This document shows, in pieces, positions 8,706 to 17,045 of a DNA stretch of 64,000 nt. Source of the DNA: Ruminococcus sp. UBA4275 (GTDB taxonomy: Bacteria > Bacillota > Clostridia > Oscillospirales > Ruminococcaceae); NCBI GenBank assembly GCA_002395085.1, contig DGVV01000081.1, forward strand, positions 32,694 through 96,693, written 5' to 3'. The translations under genes were made by a program, and so were the position numbers. Each line of letters starts with the position of its first letter. Position 1 is the first letter of the stretch. The notes beneath the pieces were generated by a model that searched no databases, was not told the DNA's origin, and saw nothing but the letters and a program-made list of their open reading frames with translations.

Positions 8706-8816
8706 TTTCAGGGCGAGGTGCAATTCCTCACCGGCGGTGACAGTCCGCGAACCGTTTCATACGGCTGAACCGGTGCAATTCCGGTACCGACGGTATAGTC
8801 CGGATGGAAGAAACAG
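8706..8816 (+). ncRNA. FMN riboswitch (RFN element)
   Basis: The conserved blocks occur in order: AGGGCGAGGTGCAATTCCTC, ACCGGCGGTGACAGTCCGCG, ACCGGTGCAATTCCGGT, ACCGACGGTATAGTCCGGAT and the closing GAAGAAAC. It lies between the acidic zinc-ribbon gene and ribU and is followed by an intrinsic terminator at 8856-8893, so FMN binding should end transcription before ribU. Confidence 0.96.
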
Positions 8817-8855
8817 ATTGTACAGCAAACGGCTATGCCGGAAAACTGCACGATC

Positions 8856-8893
8856 CGCGCCCGTGAACGCTTTTTGTTCACGGGCGCGTTTTC
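8856..8893 (+). terminator. riboswitch-controlled terminator before ribU
   Basis: 13-bp GC-rich stem (CGCGCCCGTGAAC / GTTCACGGGCGCG) followed by TTTTCTT, 45 bases before the ribU start codon. Confidence 0.9.
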
Positions 8894-8937
8894 TTCTGAT
8901 GAAGCCCCCGATCTTTTATCAGAAAGGAATTTGAACC

Positions 8938-9627
8938 ATGAAAAAGAATGCTGCTGTTATGAATCCGCCAGTTCAGACTCGCACAGACTCTGCAACCAGA
9001 CGACTTGTCATTCTCGCGCTGCTCAGTGCAATCGGCTATGTCTCGATGCTCTTTATCAAGATTCCGGTTATCTCTTTCCTCAGCTATGAGCCGAAGGATA
9101 TTTTCCTTGTGCTTGCCGGCTTCCTGTACGGCCCGCTTGCTGCCCTCGCCTGCTGCGTTGTTACCGGCGTGCTGGAACTGCTGATCAGCTCAACCGGTCT
9201 CATAGGCATGATCATGAACATTGTCGCGAGCGCGGCATTCGCCTGCACGGCGTCGTTCATCTACAAAAAACGCCGCGATGTCACAGGTGCAATGATCGGT
9301 CTGGTTTGCAGCGTTGCCGCCATGACAGTGATGATGCTGCTCTGGAATTATCTGATCTCGCCGCTTTATATGGGTGTCTCCCGCGAACAGATTGTTCCGA
9401 TGCTTACAACGATGTTCCTGCCGTTCAATCTGCTGAAAGCAGGAATCAATGCCATGCTGACGCTTCTGCTGTATCGCCCGTTTATGCGCGTGCTGCAAAT
9501 GTGCGGCTACCCGGTTGGCGATCACCTCTCGGAAAGAAAAACATCGAATATAGCGGTGTATATCGTTGCAGCGCTGCTGCTTTGCGTCTGCATTGGCGTG
9601 GTGTATTATCTCAATCACAGCGCGTAA
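8938..9627 (+). CDS. ribU: riboflavin ECF transporter substrate-binding subunit RibU
   Basis: S-component of an energy-coupling-factor importer that captures riboflavin at the membrane and docks onto shared EcfA/EcfA'/EcfT subunits encoded elsewhere. 229 residues with five to six hydrophobic helices, and the RibU-typical opening RLVILALLSAIGYVSMLF and EPKDIFLVLAGFLYGP. The FMN riboswitch upstream supports the substrate assignment. A GAAAGGAAT site precedes the ATG. Its stop abuts the convergent sigK stop with no spacer. Confidence 0.93.
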   Translation: MKKNAAVMNPPVQTRTDSATRRLVILALLSAIGYVSMLFIKIPVISFLSYEPKDIFLVLAGFLYGPLAALACCVVTGVLELLISSTGLIGMIMNIVASAAFACTASFIYKKRRDVTGAMIGLVCSVAAMTVMMLLWNYLISPLYMGVSREQIVPMLTTMFLPFNLLKAGINAMLTLLLYRPFMRVLQMCGYPVGDHLSERKTSNIAVYIVAALLLCVCIGVVYYLNHSA

Positions 9628-10323
9628 TCACGAAATACCGCCGTTTTCGTAAGCATCCCGCAATACTGAGAGCGCGTGTTTCTCGATCCGCGAGACATAA
9701 GAACGGCTGATGTGCAGCGTCTGTGCAACTTCCCGCTGTGTCTGCGCCGGATACCCCATCAGCCCGTACCGCCGGACTATGACTGTCCACTCACGCGCAG
9801 AAAGCCGTGTCTCCAGATAATGGTAAAGCTGCTTCTGCTGCATCGACTGCTCGACCTGTTCTTCCAGATCACAGCCATCGGGCATAATGTCCAGCAGCGT
9901 CAGCGCGTTGCCATCCTTATCATATTCCAAAGGATCGTCGAAGAAAACTTCTCCGGCGGTCTTTTTCTTTGCGCGATAGTGCATCAGAATCTCATTTTCG
10001 ATACACCTGCTGGCGTATGTCGCGAAGCGTGCGCCCTTCTCCTGCCGGAAGGTCTGTACCGCTTTGATCAGTCCAAGTGTGCCAATCGAGATCAGTTCTT
10101 CCTGTTCACGTTCCGGCGAATAGAATTTCTTGGTAATGTGTGCAACCAGTCTCAGGTTATGCGAAATCAGCATCTGCCTAGCTGCGTCATCGCCTTCTGC
10201 CATGCGCCGGATACAGTCATCTTCCTCTGATTTGCTCAAGGGCTGCGGAAACGCTGCTGCATGATCAACGTGCAGCAAAAAGAATGTAAATTGACCGAAA
10301 AGCCCGGATAATACTCCCAGCAT
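9628..10323 (-). CDS. sigK: sporulation sigma factor SigK-like
   Basis: Sigma-70 family factor of 231 residues, the length of SigK and SigE. The N-terminus carries a hydrophobic pro-sequence (LSGLFGQFTFFLLHV), which in SigK is removed by the membrane protease SpoIVFB before the factor becomes active in the mother cell. Region 2 (LISHNLRLVAHITKKFYS, then the -10-contacting RFATYASRCIENEILMHYR) and region 4 (helix-turn-helix near TQREVAQTLHISRSYVSRIE) are intact. The gene is continuous, with no skin-type insertion. Whether this organism sporulates cannot be told here. Confidence 0.9.
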   Translation of the reverse strand: MLGVLSGLFGQFTFFLLHVDHAAAFPQPLSKSEEDDCIRRMAEGDDAARQMLISHNLRLVAHITKKFYSPEREQEELISIGTLGLIKAVQTFRQEKGARFATYASRCIENEILMHYRAKKKTAGEVFFDDPLEYDKDGNALTLLDIMPDGCDLEEQVEQSMQQKQLYHYLETRLSAREWTVIVRRYGLMGYPAQTQREVAQTLHISRSYVSRIEKHALSVLRDAYENGGIS

Positions 10324-10373
10324 CTTCTCACCGCCTTCACCAGATCTTATGCAGCAAAAAAAGTTCTTAGCAC

Positions 10374-10410
10374 AAAAACGGCGGCATCCCCGCGAAAGGG
10401 ATACCGCCGC
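10374..10410 (-). terminator. terminator of the cohesin-dockerin gene
   Basis: Minus-strand hairpin with arms CGGCGGTATCCC and GGGGATGCCGCCG followed by a TTTTT run, 16 bases after the gene's stop codon. Confidence 0.85.
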
Positions 10411-10425
10411 AATAGAGCTGTTCGA

Positions 10426-11679
10426 TCAGAGTGACACGATCTTGCGCAGCAAAATCATGACATCCAGAATCGTCAGAATACCGTCTCCGTCGAAATCACA
10501 CGCAAGCAATGCTCCATCTTCCGGTTCAGGTTCTTCTTTAGATTTACACTCTGTAATGAACACAACAAAGCAAACCACATCTGCTACTGACTTCTTTCCA
10601 TCGCCGTTGACATCAACGATTTCCTGCGGATTGACCGCCGTCGTGACCGTGGATTCGGTCGTTGTGGTCTTGGATGTTGTCGTCTTGGATGTTGTCGTCT
10701 TGGATGTTGTCGTCCTGGATGTTGTGGTGGTGAGAGATGTCGTCGTAACCACCGGCTTATCCGGGCTCAGCTTGATTGTCTTCGTTTCACCGCTGATGCC
10801 GATGAGTTCCGGTGTGCCGTCCACAGCTTCTACAGTGAATTTCATTTCCATCTCATCAGACGTTTTCCTGATTACACTGAATTCCAGTGTCAGCAGCAGA
10901 CCCGTCTCTGTATGGACTTCTGTATCGTCCCAGACAAAGTACATCGGCTGATGCATCGGATCTTCTCCGGGATCAAACTCTGCACCTTCAAACAACAGAT
11001 TGGCAGGTGTTTCCTCCAACTGAAATACACTGTTGTCGTATTCAACGCCCAGACGCAGTGCGGTCACACCGGGGTTCACATCCAGATAAACCGGAACCTG
11101 AAAGCGCGTTGCATAAGGCACAGCATCTGTCGGAGTCTCCGCGTGCAGACTGCCCGCAGCAATCAGCACGCCGCCGTCAGCAGCAGAAAACGGCACATCT
11201 GCCAAATCCTTGTTGATTGCGGCATCCACATTCACAGAGACCACAGCGCTGCCGGCAGCACCTTCCAGTACCTCAAATTGCAGGTAAACAAGATCTGCTG
11301 CAACGATCAGATCCTCAGCACCGACACTGTCCCACACGAGATAGAACGGGTTCGCACTCAGATCATTGCCGGCGAGAAACTCAGCACCTTCTAAGCTTCC
11401 GCCATTCTCAGCACCGGTCAGCTTCAGCTTGGAGGCGTCATAGCGAACGGAAAGCCGCATCGCTGCAACGCCCGGATTCTCGTCCAGCATAACCGGAACG
11501 GAAACCGTTTCGCCTGCTTTCGCAGTCACAGTCCCGACGGACAGGCTTCCAGTCAGCAGTTCGTCATCCGCAGCCATCGCTGCGCTGTCTGCTGCTGAAA
11601 AAACGCCCGTCCCGCAGAACAATCCAACTGACAGACTGAATGCCGAAAGAACAGACACAATACGTTTAAACATTGTCAT
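10426..11679 (-). CDS. secreted two-cohesin plus dockerin protein (adaptor scaffoldin candidate)
   Basis: 417 residues. A signal peptide (MFKRIVSVLSAFSLSVGLFC) leads to two similar beta-sandwich modules, about residues 43-175 and 178-305, each with the cohesin pattern (TVSVPVMLDENPGVAAMRLS; QVPVYLDVNPGVTALRLG) and a YFVWD or YLVWD strand. A Thr/Ser linker with TTTSK repeats follows, then a type-I dockerin with two calcium loops (DVNGDGKKSVADV and DFDGDGILTILDV). Cohesins bind dockerins on other proteins, so this could bridge enzymes to a larger scaffold. The ribosome site GGAGGAG is close to the first ATG; the second ATG, two codons in, is equally possible. Confidence 0.85.
   Translation of the reverse strand: MTMFKRIVSVLSAFSLSVGLFCGTGVFSAADSAAMAADDELLTGSLSVGTVTAKAGETVSVPVMLDENPGVAAMRLSVRYDASKLKLTGAENGGSLEGAEFLAGNDLSANPFYLVWDSVGAEDLIVAADLVYLQFEVLEGAAGSAVVSVNVDAAINKDLADVPFSAADGGVLIAAGSLHAETPTDAVPYATRFQVPVYLDVNPGVTALRLGVEYDNSVFQLEETPANLLFEGAEFDPGEDPMHQPMYFVWDDTEVHTETGLLLTLEFSVIRKTSDEMEMKFTVEAVDGTPELIGISGETKTIKLSPDKPVVTTTSLTTTTSRTTTSKTTTSKTTTSKTTTTESTVTTAVNPQEIVDVNGDGKKSVADVVCFVVFITECKSKEEPEPEDGALLACDFDGDGILTILDVMILLRKIVSL
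10668..10736 (-). repeat. 15-bp tandem repeat encoding the TTTSK linker
   Basis: The unit TCTTGGATGTTGTCG on the plus strand recurs about four times in phase at 15-base steps, encoding Thr-Thr-Thr-Ser-Lys units of the inter-domain linker. Near-identical units make copy-number change likely. Confidence 0.85.
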
Positions 11680-11703
11680 TTCTCCTCCGTTTCGGCAAAT
11701 GGC

Positions 11704-14667
11704 TTAGCCCAGCTTAATATCCCAGCCTGCGAAATAGCGGCGAAGCTGCACGGCATCCTTCATGGTGAATTCGCCGTCGCCGTCAAGGTCCGCATTCTCC
11801 GCAATAAATTTCTGATCCCAGCCGCCTGCAAGTTCACGGCGCATGATGACCAGATCGCAGAGATTGATCTTGCCGTCACCATTGACATCACCCTTCTTTT
11901 CCTTGGCAGGGGTAGTTTCCGTGGTGGTGGTAACGGTCGTAGTCGTGGTAGTACCGGTTTCAACAGAGGTAACTGTCGTTGTGGTCACATCCGAAGCAGA
12001 TGCCTTCAGCTTGATATTTGCCATTGCAAAACCAGAACCGGATTTGCGTTCAACATAGAGCGACATACGGGATGCACCTGCTGTATTCACCTTGACATTG
12101 GTCAGTTCCATATCAGCACTCAGCGGAACTTCCTTCTTCAGTTCACGGTCAAGATAGACCTGCAAGGTGGTTTCGCCTTCAGCAGCACCGTCAATGTGAC
12201 CGACATCGAACGAAACCTCGTCCAGATTCTCAACATTGAAGCAGGCAATCGAATCCTCAGAATTGTAGTTGCCGATAAACGAAAAGCCTTCTGCAAACGT
12301 CTTTTCGTTCATGGTGAAATTCTTGATCTTCGGGCTTGTGCCGTCATAGGCAGTCGCGTGGTTCAGGTCATAACCTGCCTTGATAAAGTCAGCCGGCGTC
12401 TCATATACCGGAATCACGCAGGGCTTTTCCGATTCAGTACCGGTGTAGTGAATATCGCCAAGTGCATAGCTGCTCTTGCCGTCACGGTCAAGGAACACAC
12501 GCATCGTCACAGCACCCTTGGTTTTCATGGAATACACCTGCGGAACCATGCCGTAAGTCAGCGGGATTTCATCTGCAAGCTGATTATCGAGATAGAGTTT
12601 CAGCGAAGCAGGATTAAAGCCGGAATCATCGACATGACCAATGGTAAAGGAGACCTCGTCAAGATTCTCAACACTGATTGTAAAGCCGGAATCATCGCTG
12701 GAATAATCGCCGCTGAACACAAGGCCCTGATAGTAGTCTCTGCCGTTCATCTTAAATGCGGCATATTTGCTTGTACCAATAAAGCCCTCAGTACGGTATT
12801 CATCAAAAATATTCTTAATGAGGTTTTCCGGAGAGCTGTATTCGATTGATGAGAACAGCTTATTGGGAGAATAGTCATCTGCGTGCAGTTCAGCCAGTGC
12901 ATAATGCGCACCGCCGTCGCGGTCCAGTTCAAGACGAAGCACATCTGTATTGGAGACATCTATGGTAACTTCACCAACCTCCGAAGACCATGTCAGCGGA
13001 AGCGTATCAACCAGCTCATTATCTTTGTAGACACGCAGCGTAGCATTGTTTCTGCCGGTTCCGTCCACATGACCAAACGTGAAGGAAAGCTGATTGAGAT
13101 TCTCCACATTCATGGAGATGCTGGAATCATCACTTGCGTAGCTGCCGGTGAACACGATACCCTGATAGTACGATCTGCCGCTGACTTTGAACAAAGCATT
13201 ATTGCTCGTACCATTGTAAATATCCGTGCGGATGATGCCGAACGCGCTCTTCATCAGTGCCTCTGCACTGTCATATTCCGGCACAGTGTAGGTCTTGGCA
13301 GGTTTCATCGTATCAACAGAAAGATCTGTCAATGCATAATAAGCGCCGCCGTTGCGTTCAAGGAAGAACCGGACAGTCGTATTTTTCTCGACATCCAATT
13401 CATACTGTTCAATCGGTGAAGTCCACTGAAGGTCAAGCACATCATACTTCTCATTATCGCAGAAGATGTAGAGCTTCGCGTTATTGAAACCGGAATCATC
13501 CACATGACCGATACTGAATGTCAGCTTCTTCACGTTATCAACATTGTAGACAATTTCCGAGTAACTGCTGGCGTAATCACCGATCATCTCGATACCCTGA
13601 AAATAGGATCTGCCATTGACCTTGAACGGTGCGATCTTCGCAGTACCGTCAAAAATGGTGCATCGGGTATTCTGGAAACCGCTCTTCATAAAGTCCTCAG
13701 CAGACTTGTAGGTCGGTGTTTCAAAAGTCTTAACGGAATTATACTTGTCAACGCCGAGATCCGTCAGTGCAAAACTCGTGCTGCCGTTACGGTCGAAGAA
13801 AAGACGGACATTCGATACAGCAGAAACGTCGAGCTTATAGTCAAGAATCGGCATTCTCCAGTTCAGTTCCACTTTCTCATAGCACTCGTTGTCACAGTAG
13901 ATGGAAAGCGTACCGCCTTCCGAGCCGGAATCATCCACATGACCGATTGAGAAACGCAGCTCATCCGTATTTTCCACATTGAAGCTGATCTCAGAATCCT
14001 CGCTGCCGTATTGTCCGGTAAAGACCATGCCCTGATACATACTTCTTCCGTTGACCTTGAACGGTGCGATGGTGGCAGTCCCGTCATAAATCGTGGTGCG
14101 GGAAACATCATAACCCGTTTTCATGAACGACTCAGCCGAATCATAATCATTAATCTTGAAATCATCGCTGCCCTCGCCGTCAAGCTTCAGACCGACAAGC
14201 GCATAATCGCCGTCACCGTCGCGGTCAAGTTTGATTTTCAGCGTGGAAGCATCAGACACATCCAGCACATAGTTTCTCAGAGGATCGCAGTATTTTACCG
14301 CAACGGGATCTGTCGCAGTTCCGTCCAGATAGAACGTATAGGTAGCATTGGAGAGACCGGAGCCGTCAATATGACCCAGCACACAGCTCAGCTCATTGAT
14401 TTTGGAGACATCGTAAGTAATGACAGAATCATTGTGCGATGCACCTTCAAACATAAGCCCCTGTGTATACGTTCTTCCGTGCATACGGAAGCCGGTATCG
14501 CTGCCGGTGATGATCGTTGTGTGTTCTGTTTCCGTGCCGCTCAGCAGGAATGCATCCGTTTTGGAATTCGCAGCATAAACAGTATTCCGCATCGGGAACT
14601 GTCCTCCGCTGACGGTGCCGAGCAGCACAAATGCTGCCGCTGCGGCACAAATACGTTTGAACCTCAT
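11704..14667 (-). CDS. secreted protein with six NPCBM-like domains and a C-terminal dockerin
   Basis: 987 residues. A signal peptide (MRFKRICAAAAAFVLLGTVS) precedes six tandem copies of a roughly 140-residue NPCBM/NEW2-like carbohydrate-binding module. Each copy contains variants of INGRSYYQGIVFTG, an IGHVDDSG turn and an LDRDGG..YAL segment, and most begin with a SAE(D/S)FMK helix. A poly-Thr linker and a type-I dockerin (DVNGDGKINLCDL, DLDGDGEFTMKDA) end the protein. No catalytic domain is visible, so it probably docks to a cohesin and tethers the complex to polysaccharide. Start chosen at 14667 after AAAGGAGC; the longer upstream frame lacks a signal-like beginning. Confidence 0.85.
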   Translation of the reverse strand: MRFKRICAAAAAFVLLGTVSGGQFPMRNTVYAANSKTDAFLLSGTETEHTTIITGSDTGFRMHGRTYTQGLMFEGASHNDSVITYDVSKINELSCVLGHIDGSGLSNATYTFYLDGTATDPVAVKYCDPLRNYVLDVSDASTLKIKLDRDGDGDYALVGLKLDGEGSDDFKINDYDSAESFMKTGYDVSRTTIYDGTATIAPFKVNGRSMYQGMVFTGQYGSEDSEISFNVENTDELRFSIGHVDDSGSEGGTLSIYCDNECYEKVELNWRMPILDYKLDVSAVSNVRLFFDRNGSTSFALTDLGVDKYNSVKTFETPTYKSAEDFMKSGFQNTRCTIFDGTAKIAPFKVNGRSYFQGIEMIGDYASSYSEIVYNVDNVKKLTFSIGHVDDSGFNNAKLYIFCDNEKYDVLDLQWTSPIEQYELDVEKNTTVRFFLERNGGAYYALTDLSVDTMKPAKTYTVPEYDSAEALMKSAFGIIRTDIYNGTSNNALFKVSGRSYYQGIVFTGSYASDDSSISMNVENLNQLSFTFGHVDGTGRNNATLRVYKDNELVDTLPLTWSSEVGEVTIDVSNTDVLRLELDRDGGAHYALAELHADDYSPNKLFSSIEYSSPENLIKNIFDEYRTEGFIGTSKYAAFKMNGRDYYQGLVFSGDYSSDDSGFTISVENLDEVSFTIGHVDDSGFNPASLKLYLDNQLADEIPLTYGMVPQVYSMKTKGAVTMRVFLDRDGKSSYALGDIHYTGTESEKPCVIPVYETPADFIKAGYDLNHATAYDGTSPKIKNFTMNEKTFAEGFSFIGNYNSEDSIACFNVENLDEVSFDVGHIDGAAEGETTLQVYLDRELKKEVPLSADMELTNVKVNTAGASRMSLYVERKSGSGFAMANIKLKASASDVTTTTVTSVETGTTTTTTVTTTTETTPAKEKKGDVNGDGKINLCDLVIMRRELAGGWDQKFIAENADLDGDGEFTMKDAVQLRRYFAGWDIKLG

Positions 14668-14742
14668 GAAATCCGCTCCTTTGCAAATACAATATTTTGC
14701 GCGGCACTTCATCCGGTCAGATAATATGCCGCGTTGATAACT

Positions 14743-14771
14743 ATTATAACATATTTCGGATAGATGCGCAA
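14743..14771 (-). promoter_or_regulatory. promoter of the NPCBM-dockerin gene
   Basis: Minus-strand TTGCGC (14771-14766), 17-base spacer, TATAAT (14748-14743), about 75 bases before the start codon. Confidence 0.65.
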
Positions 14772-14878
14772 GAAAACAAATTACCAAAAAGCAATTACCG
14801 GATTAAATTTCTGTCACTTGCACAAAGCCGCAGTTTGATCATACGGATTTCTTGTGACTTTGCAAAACACTGTCGTAT

Positions 14879-14917
14879 AAAAAGCACACCCGCAGGCTCA
14901 TGAGCTTGCAGGTGCGC
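14879..14917 (-). terminator. terminator of the ybaK-GH43 operon
   Basis: Minus-strand hairpin with GCACCTGCA and TGCGGGTGTGC arms around GCTCATGAGC, followed by TTTTT. The rest of the 269-base gap to the NPCBM gene holds that gene's promoter and nothing else I can identify. Confidence 0.75.
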
Positions 14918-14936
14918 GTGATCGGATGATAATTTG

Positions 14937-16433
14937 TCAAGTATTGCGCAGGGTGAAATTGCGGAATTCCGCCCATCTGTCAGGGGAAACATCCTCTGCA
15001 TACAGCGCCAGCATCACGCCGGTAAAATTCCCGGCCAATTCTGTGGAGAGGAATCTGCTTTCCAACACGCCCATATCTGTATATACATCGCCGCATTCTG
15101 CTGCAAAACGATAGACCAGCGGTTCGCCCTGTACCAGCAGCGTCACATCCCCTGCATCAGGCAGAACCACAGAATCCTCGTGAACCAGCGTCCCCAGCAC
15201 TGTGCGCCGCACAAGCTGCCGTGAACCTCCGGTTTGACGGAGAAACAAATCACAGTGCATAGAAGCGGTCATGTAAACCGTGATACCCGCCTCCAGCGCA
15301 TCGCTTTGCAGCGTAACAGTCAGCGAGAAATTCATTTCCGTTTGCCGAATGCCGATCCATGCGGGCGATGCTTCCTCTGATGAAATCGGAATACTGCTGC
15401 CGCGCAGGGCAAATACCTCCGCACTGAGCCGGTAATTCTCCGGATCAGGATTTTGCAGCCATACCCATTCCTGTGCAGGCTTGGTATTCGAGAAATCAAA
15501 ACAGGTGCGCCGTTTCTGGAGAAGATTCTCAGGCAGTCGGTCCGTCTGCATTTCGAGACGCGATGTACCGTTCTCCCCTGCGGTAAACCAGCCGTTTTCA
15601 TCGAACGTGACCGGTACAAGATTAACCTCTCTGCCCGTTGTATGGAACATCATCCACGGGTGAATCTGCCGGAAACCGAGGTGCAGCATCCACCAGTTTC
15701 CCTGTGCATCCTCAACCAGATCTGCATGACCACAGCCTTGCAGCACATAACCGCCGAGATTCCGGTTCGTCAGCACGGGATTACCCGCGTAAGCCGTGAA
15801 CGGTCCGTAGACCGATTCGCCGCGCGCATACACAACCATGTGACCGTATTCCGTGCCGCCCTCACTCGCCATCAGATAATACCAGCGCCCGATGTGATAG
15901 AGATGCGGCGATTCCAGAAAACGCCCGCCTGTGCCGTACCAGACAGCTTTCGTTTCAGAGATGCGCCTGCCCGTTTCAATGTCGATTTCGCATTGCAGAA
16001 TACAGCTTTTCCCTTCTGCATCGCTTCCGTTACTCATGAAATAAGCTCTGCCGTTCTCAAAAAACAGCGAAGGATCAATCCCCTCCTGATCCACCCGAAC
16101 CGGCTCAGACCATTCACCGTGAATGTCATCTGTCCAGACATAAAAATGCCCGACGCCGGAGACATTGGTCGTGACCATATAAAACCGTCCGTTATGGAAG
16201 CGGATGGTCGGGGCATAGATACCGCCGACACTGTTTGCACCGTGCAGCGGGAGCTGACTCTTTCTCGTCAGCACATGACCGATCTGTTCCCAGTTAACCA
16301 GATCGCTGCTCTCAAAAAGCGGCACACCCGGAAAATACTGGAAGGAACTGCACACCAGATAGAATTTTCCGTCTGCAAAGCAGACGCTTGGATCGGGATA
16401 AAAGCCGGAAATCACCGGATTGCGATACTGCAT
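14937..16433 (-). CDS. glycoside hydrolase family 43 (xylosidase/arabinofuranosidase type)
   Basis: 498 residues without signal peptide, so probably cytoplasmic and acting on imported oligosaccharides. The five-bladed propeller shows the GH43 acidic triad: Asp in GFYPDPSVC near residue 14 (base), Asp in EGIDPSLFF near 120 (pKa modulator) and Glu in GRFLESPHLY near 170 (acid). A C-terminal beta-sandwich of about 190 residues (FLLxxR-type edges, METQ-like strands) is typical of beta-xylosidases of this family. Substrate cannot be fixed from sequence. A GGGAGGG ribosome site precedes the ATG; ybaK ends 24 bases upstream on the same strand. Confidence 0.92.
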   Translation of the reverse strand: MQYRNPVISGFYPDPSVCFADGKFYLVCSSFQYFPGVPLFESSDLVNWEQIGHVLTRKSQLPLHGANSVGGIYAPTIRFHNGRFYMVTTNVSGVGHFYVWTDDIHGEWSEPVRVDQEGIDPSLFFENGRAYFMSNGSDAEGKSCILQCEIDIETGRRISETKAVWYGTGGRFLESPHLYHIGRWYYLMASEGGTEYGHMVVYARGESVYGPFTAYAGNPVLTNRNLGGYVLQGCGHADLVEDAQGNWWMLHLGFRQIHPWMMFHTTGREVNLVPVTFDENGWFTAGENGTSRLEMQTDRLPENLLQKRRTCFDFSNTKPAQEWVWLQNPDPENYRLSAEVFALRGSSIPISSEEASPAWIGIRQTEMNFSLTVTLQSDALEAGITVYMTASMHCDLFLRQTGGSRQLVRRTVLGTLVHEDSVVLPDAGDVTLLVQGEPLVYRFAAECGDVYTDMGVLESRFLSTELAGNFTGVMLALYAEDVSPDRWAEFRNFTLRNT

Positions 16434-16457
16434 GGGAAGCCCTCCCGTTTCAGAAGA

Positions 16458-16925
16458 TTATTGCAGCTCAGCGTATTGACCGCCGGTTGCTTCGAGAAAG
16501 GTATCCGGCGAAAGGAAAATCTGCGTACCGAGACGCCCGCCTGAGACAATGATCTCATCGTAAAGCATCGCAGTTTCATCCAGAAAAACAGGATAATCCT
16601 TCTTCATACCGATTGCTGTACACCCTCCGCGGATATAACCGGTCACAGCCTGAATCTCCTTCACCGGCAGCAGCGCAACGGACTTCTCCCCTGCTGCTTT
16701 TGCCGCCTTCCGGAGATCCATCTCCGCTGTACCCTGCATCACAAAGGCATAATGCCCGCCGCTTTTGCCGACACACATCAGCGTTTTGAAGGTCTGTTCG
16801 GGATCCTGTCCCAGCATCTCCGCAATGTGTACGGCATCAGTAAACTCGTCACAGTCGTAGTAATTGACGCGGTGCGGAAGCTTTTTCTGCTCCAGAATCC
16901 GCATCGCATTTGTTTTCTGCTGCAT
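16458..16925 (-). CDS. ybaK: Cys-tRNA(Pro) deacylase YbaK/EbsC
   Basis: Trans-editing enzyme that removes Cys mischarged onto tRNA(Pro), protecting translation. 155 residues, the family size, single domain. The family pattern is seen in KTLMCVGKSGGHYAFVMQG with the conserved active-site Lys, and in GYIRGGCTAIGMKKDYPV near residue 95-110. A GATAGGAGC ribosome site is upstream. It precedes the GH43 gene by 24 bases; no metabolic link between the two is obvious. Confidence 0.93.
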   Translation of the reverse strand: MQQKTNAMRILEQKKLPHRVNYYDCDEFTDAVHIAEMLGQDPEQTFKTLMCVGKSGGHYAFVMQGTAEMDLRKAAKAAGEKSVALLPVKEIQAVTGYIRGGCTAIGMKKDYPVFLDETAMLYDEIIVSGGRLGTQIFLSPDTFLEATGGQYAELQ

Positions 16926-17011
16926 GATGATACGCTCCTATCATATCAGATTTGTGCCGGTCTGTCAATGCAAATTCGCATCCGGCGTATGATAAATGCT
17001 CTCCTTATGAA

Positions 17012-17036
17012 AACCGCCCGCACAGAATGCACGGGC
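17012..17036 (-). terminator. terminator of the GH25 gene
   Basis: Minus-strand hairpin GCCCGTGCA-TTC-TGTGCGGGC followed by GGTTTTC, just after the GH25 stop codon. Confidence 0.7.
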
Positions 17037-17045
17037 AGATCATCA

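Noticed and set aside
10668..10736. Short tandem repeats considered as a CRISPR array
   Set aside because: Units are contiguous 15-mers without spacers and lie in frame within a Thr-rich protein linker.
11217..14724. Several plus-strand frames of 150-240 codons opposite the dockerin proteins
   Set aside because: They are antisense shadows of repetitive, biased coding sequence; they lack ribosome sites and protein-like composition.
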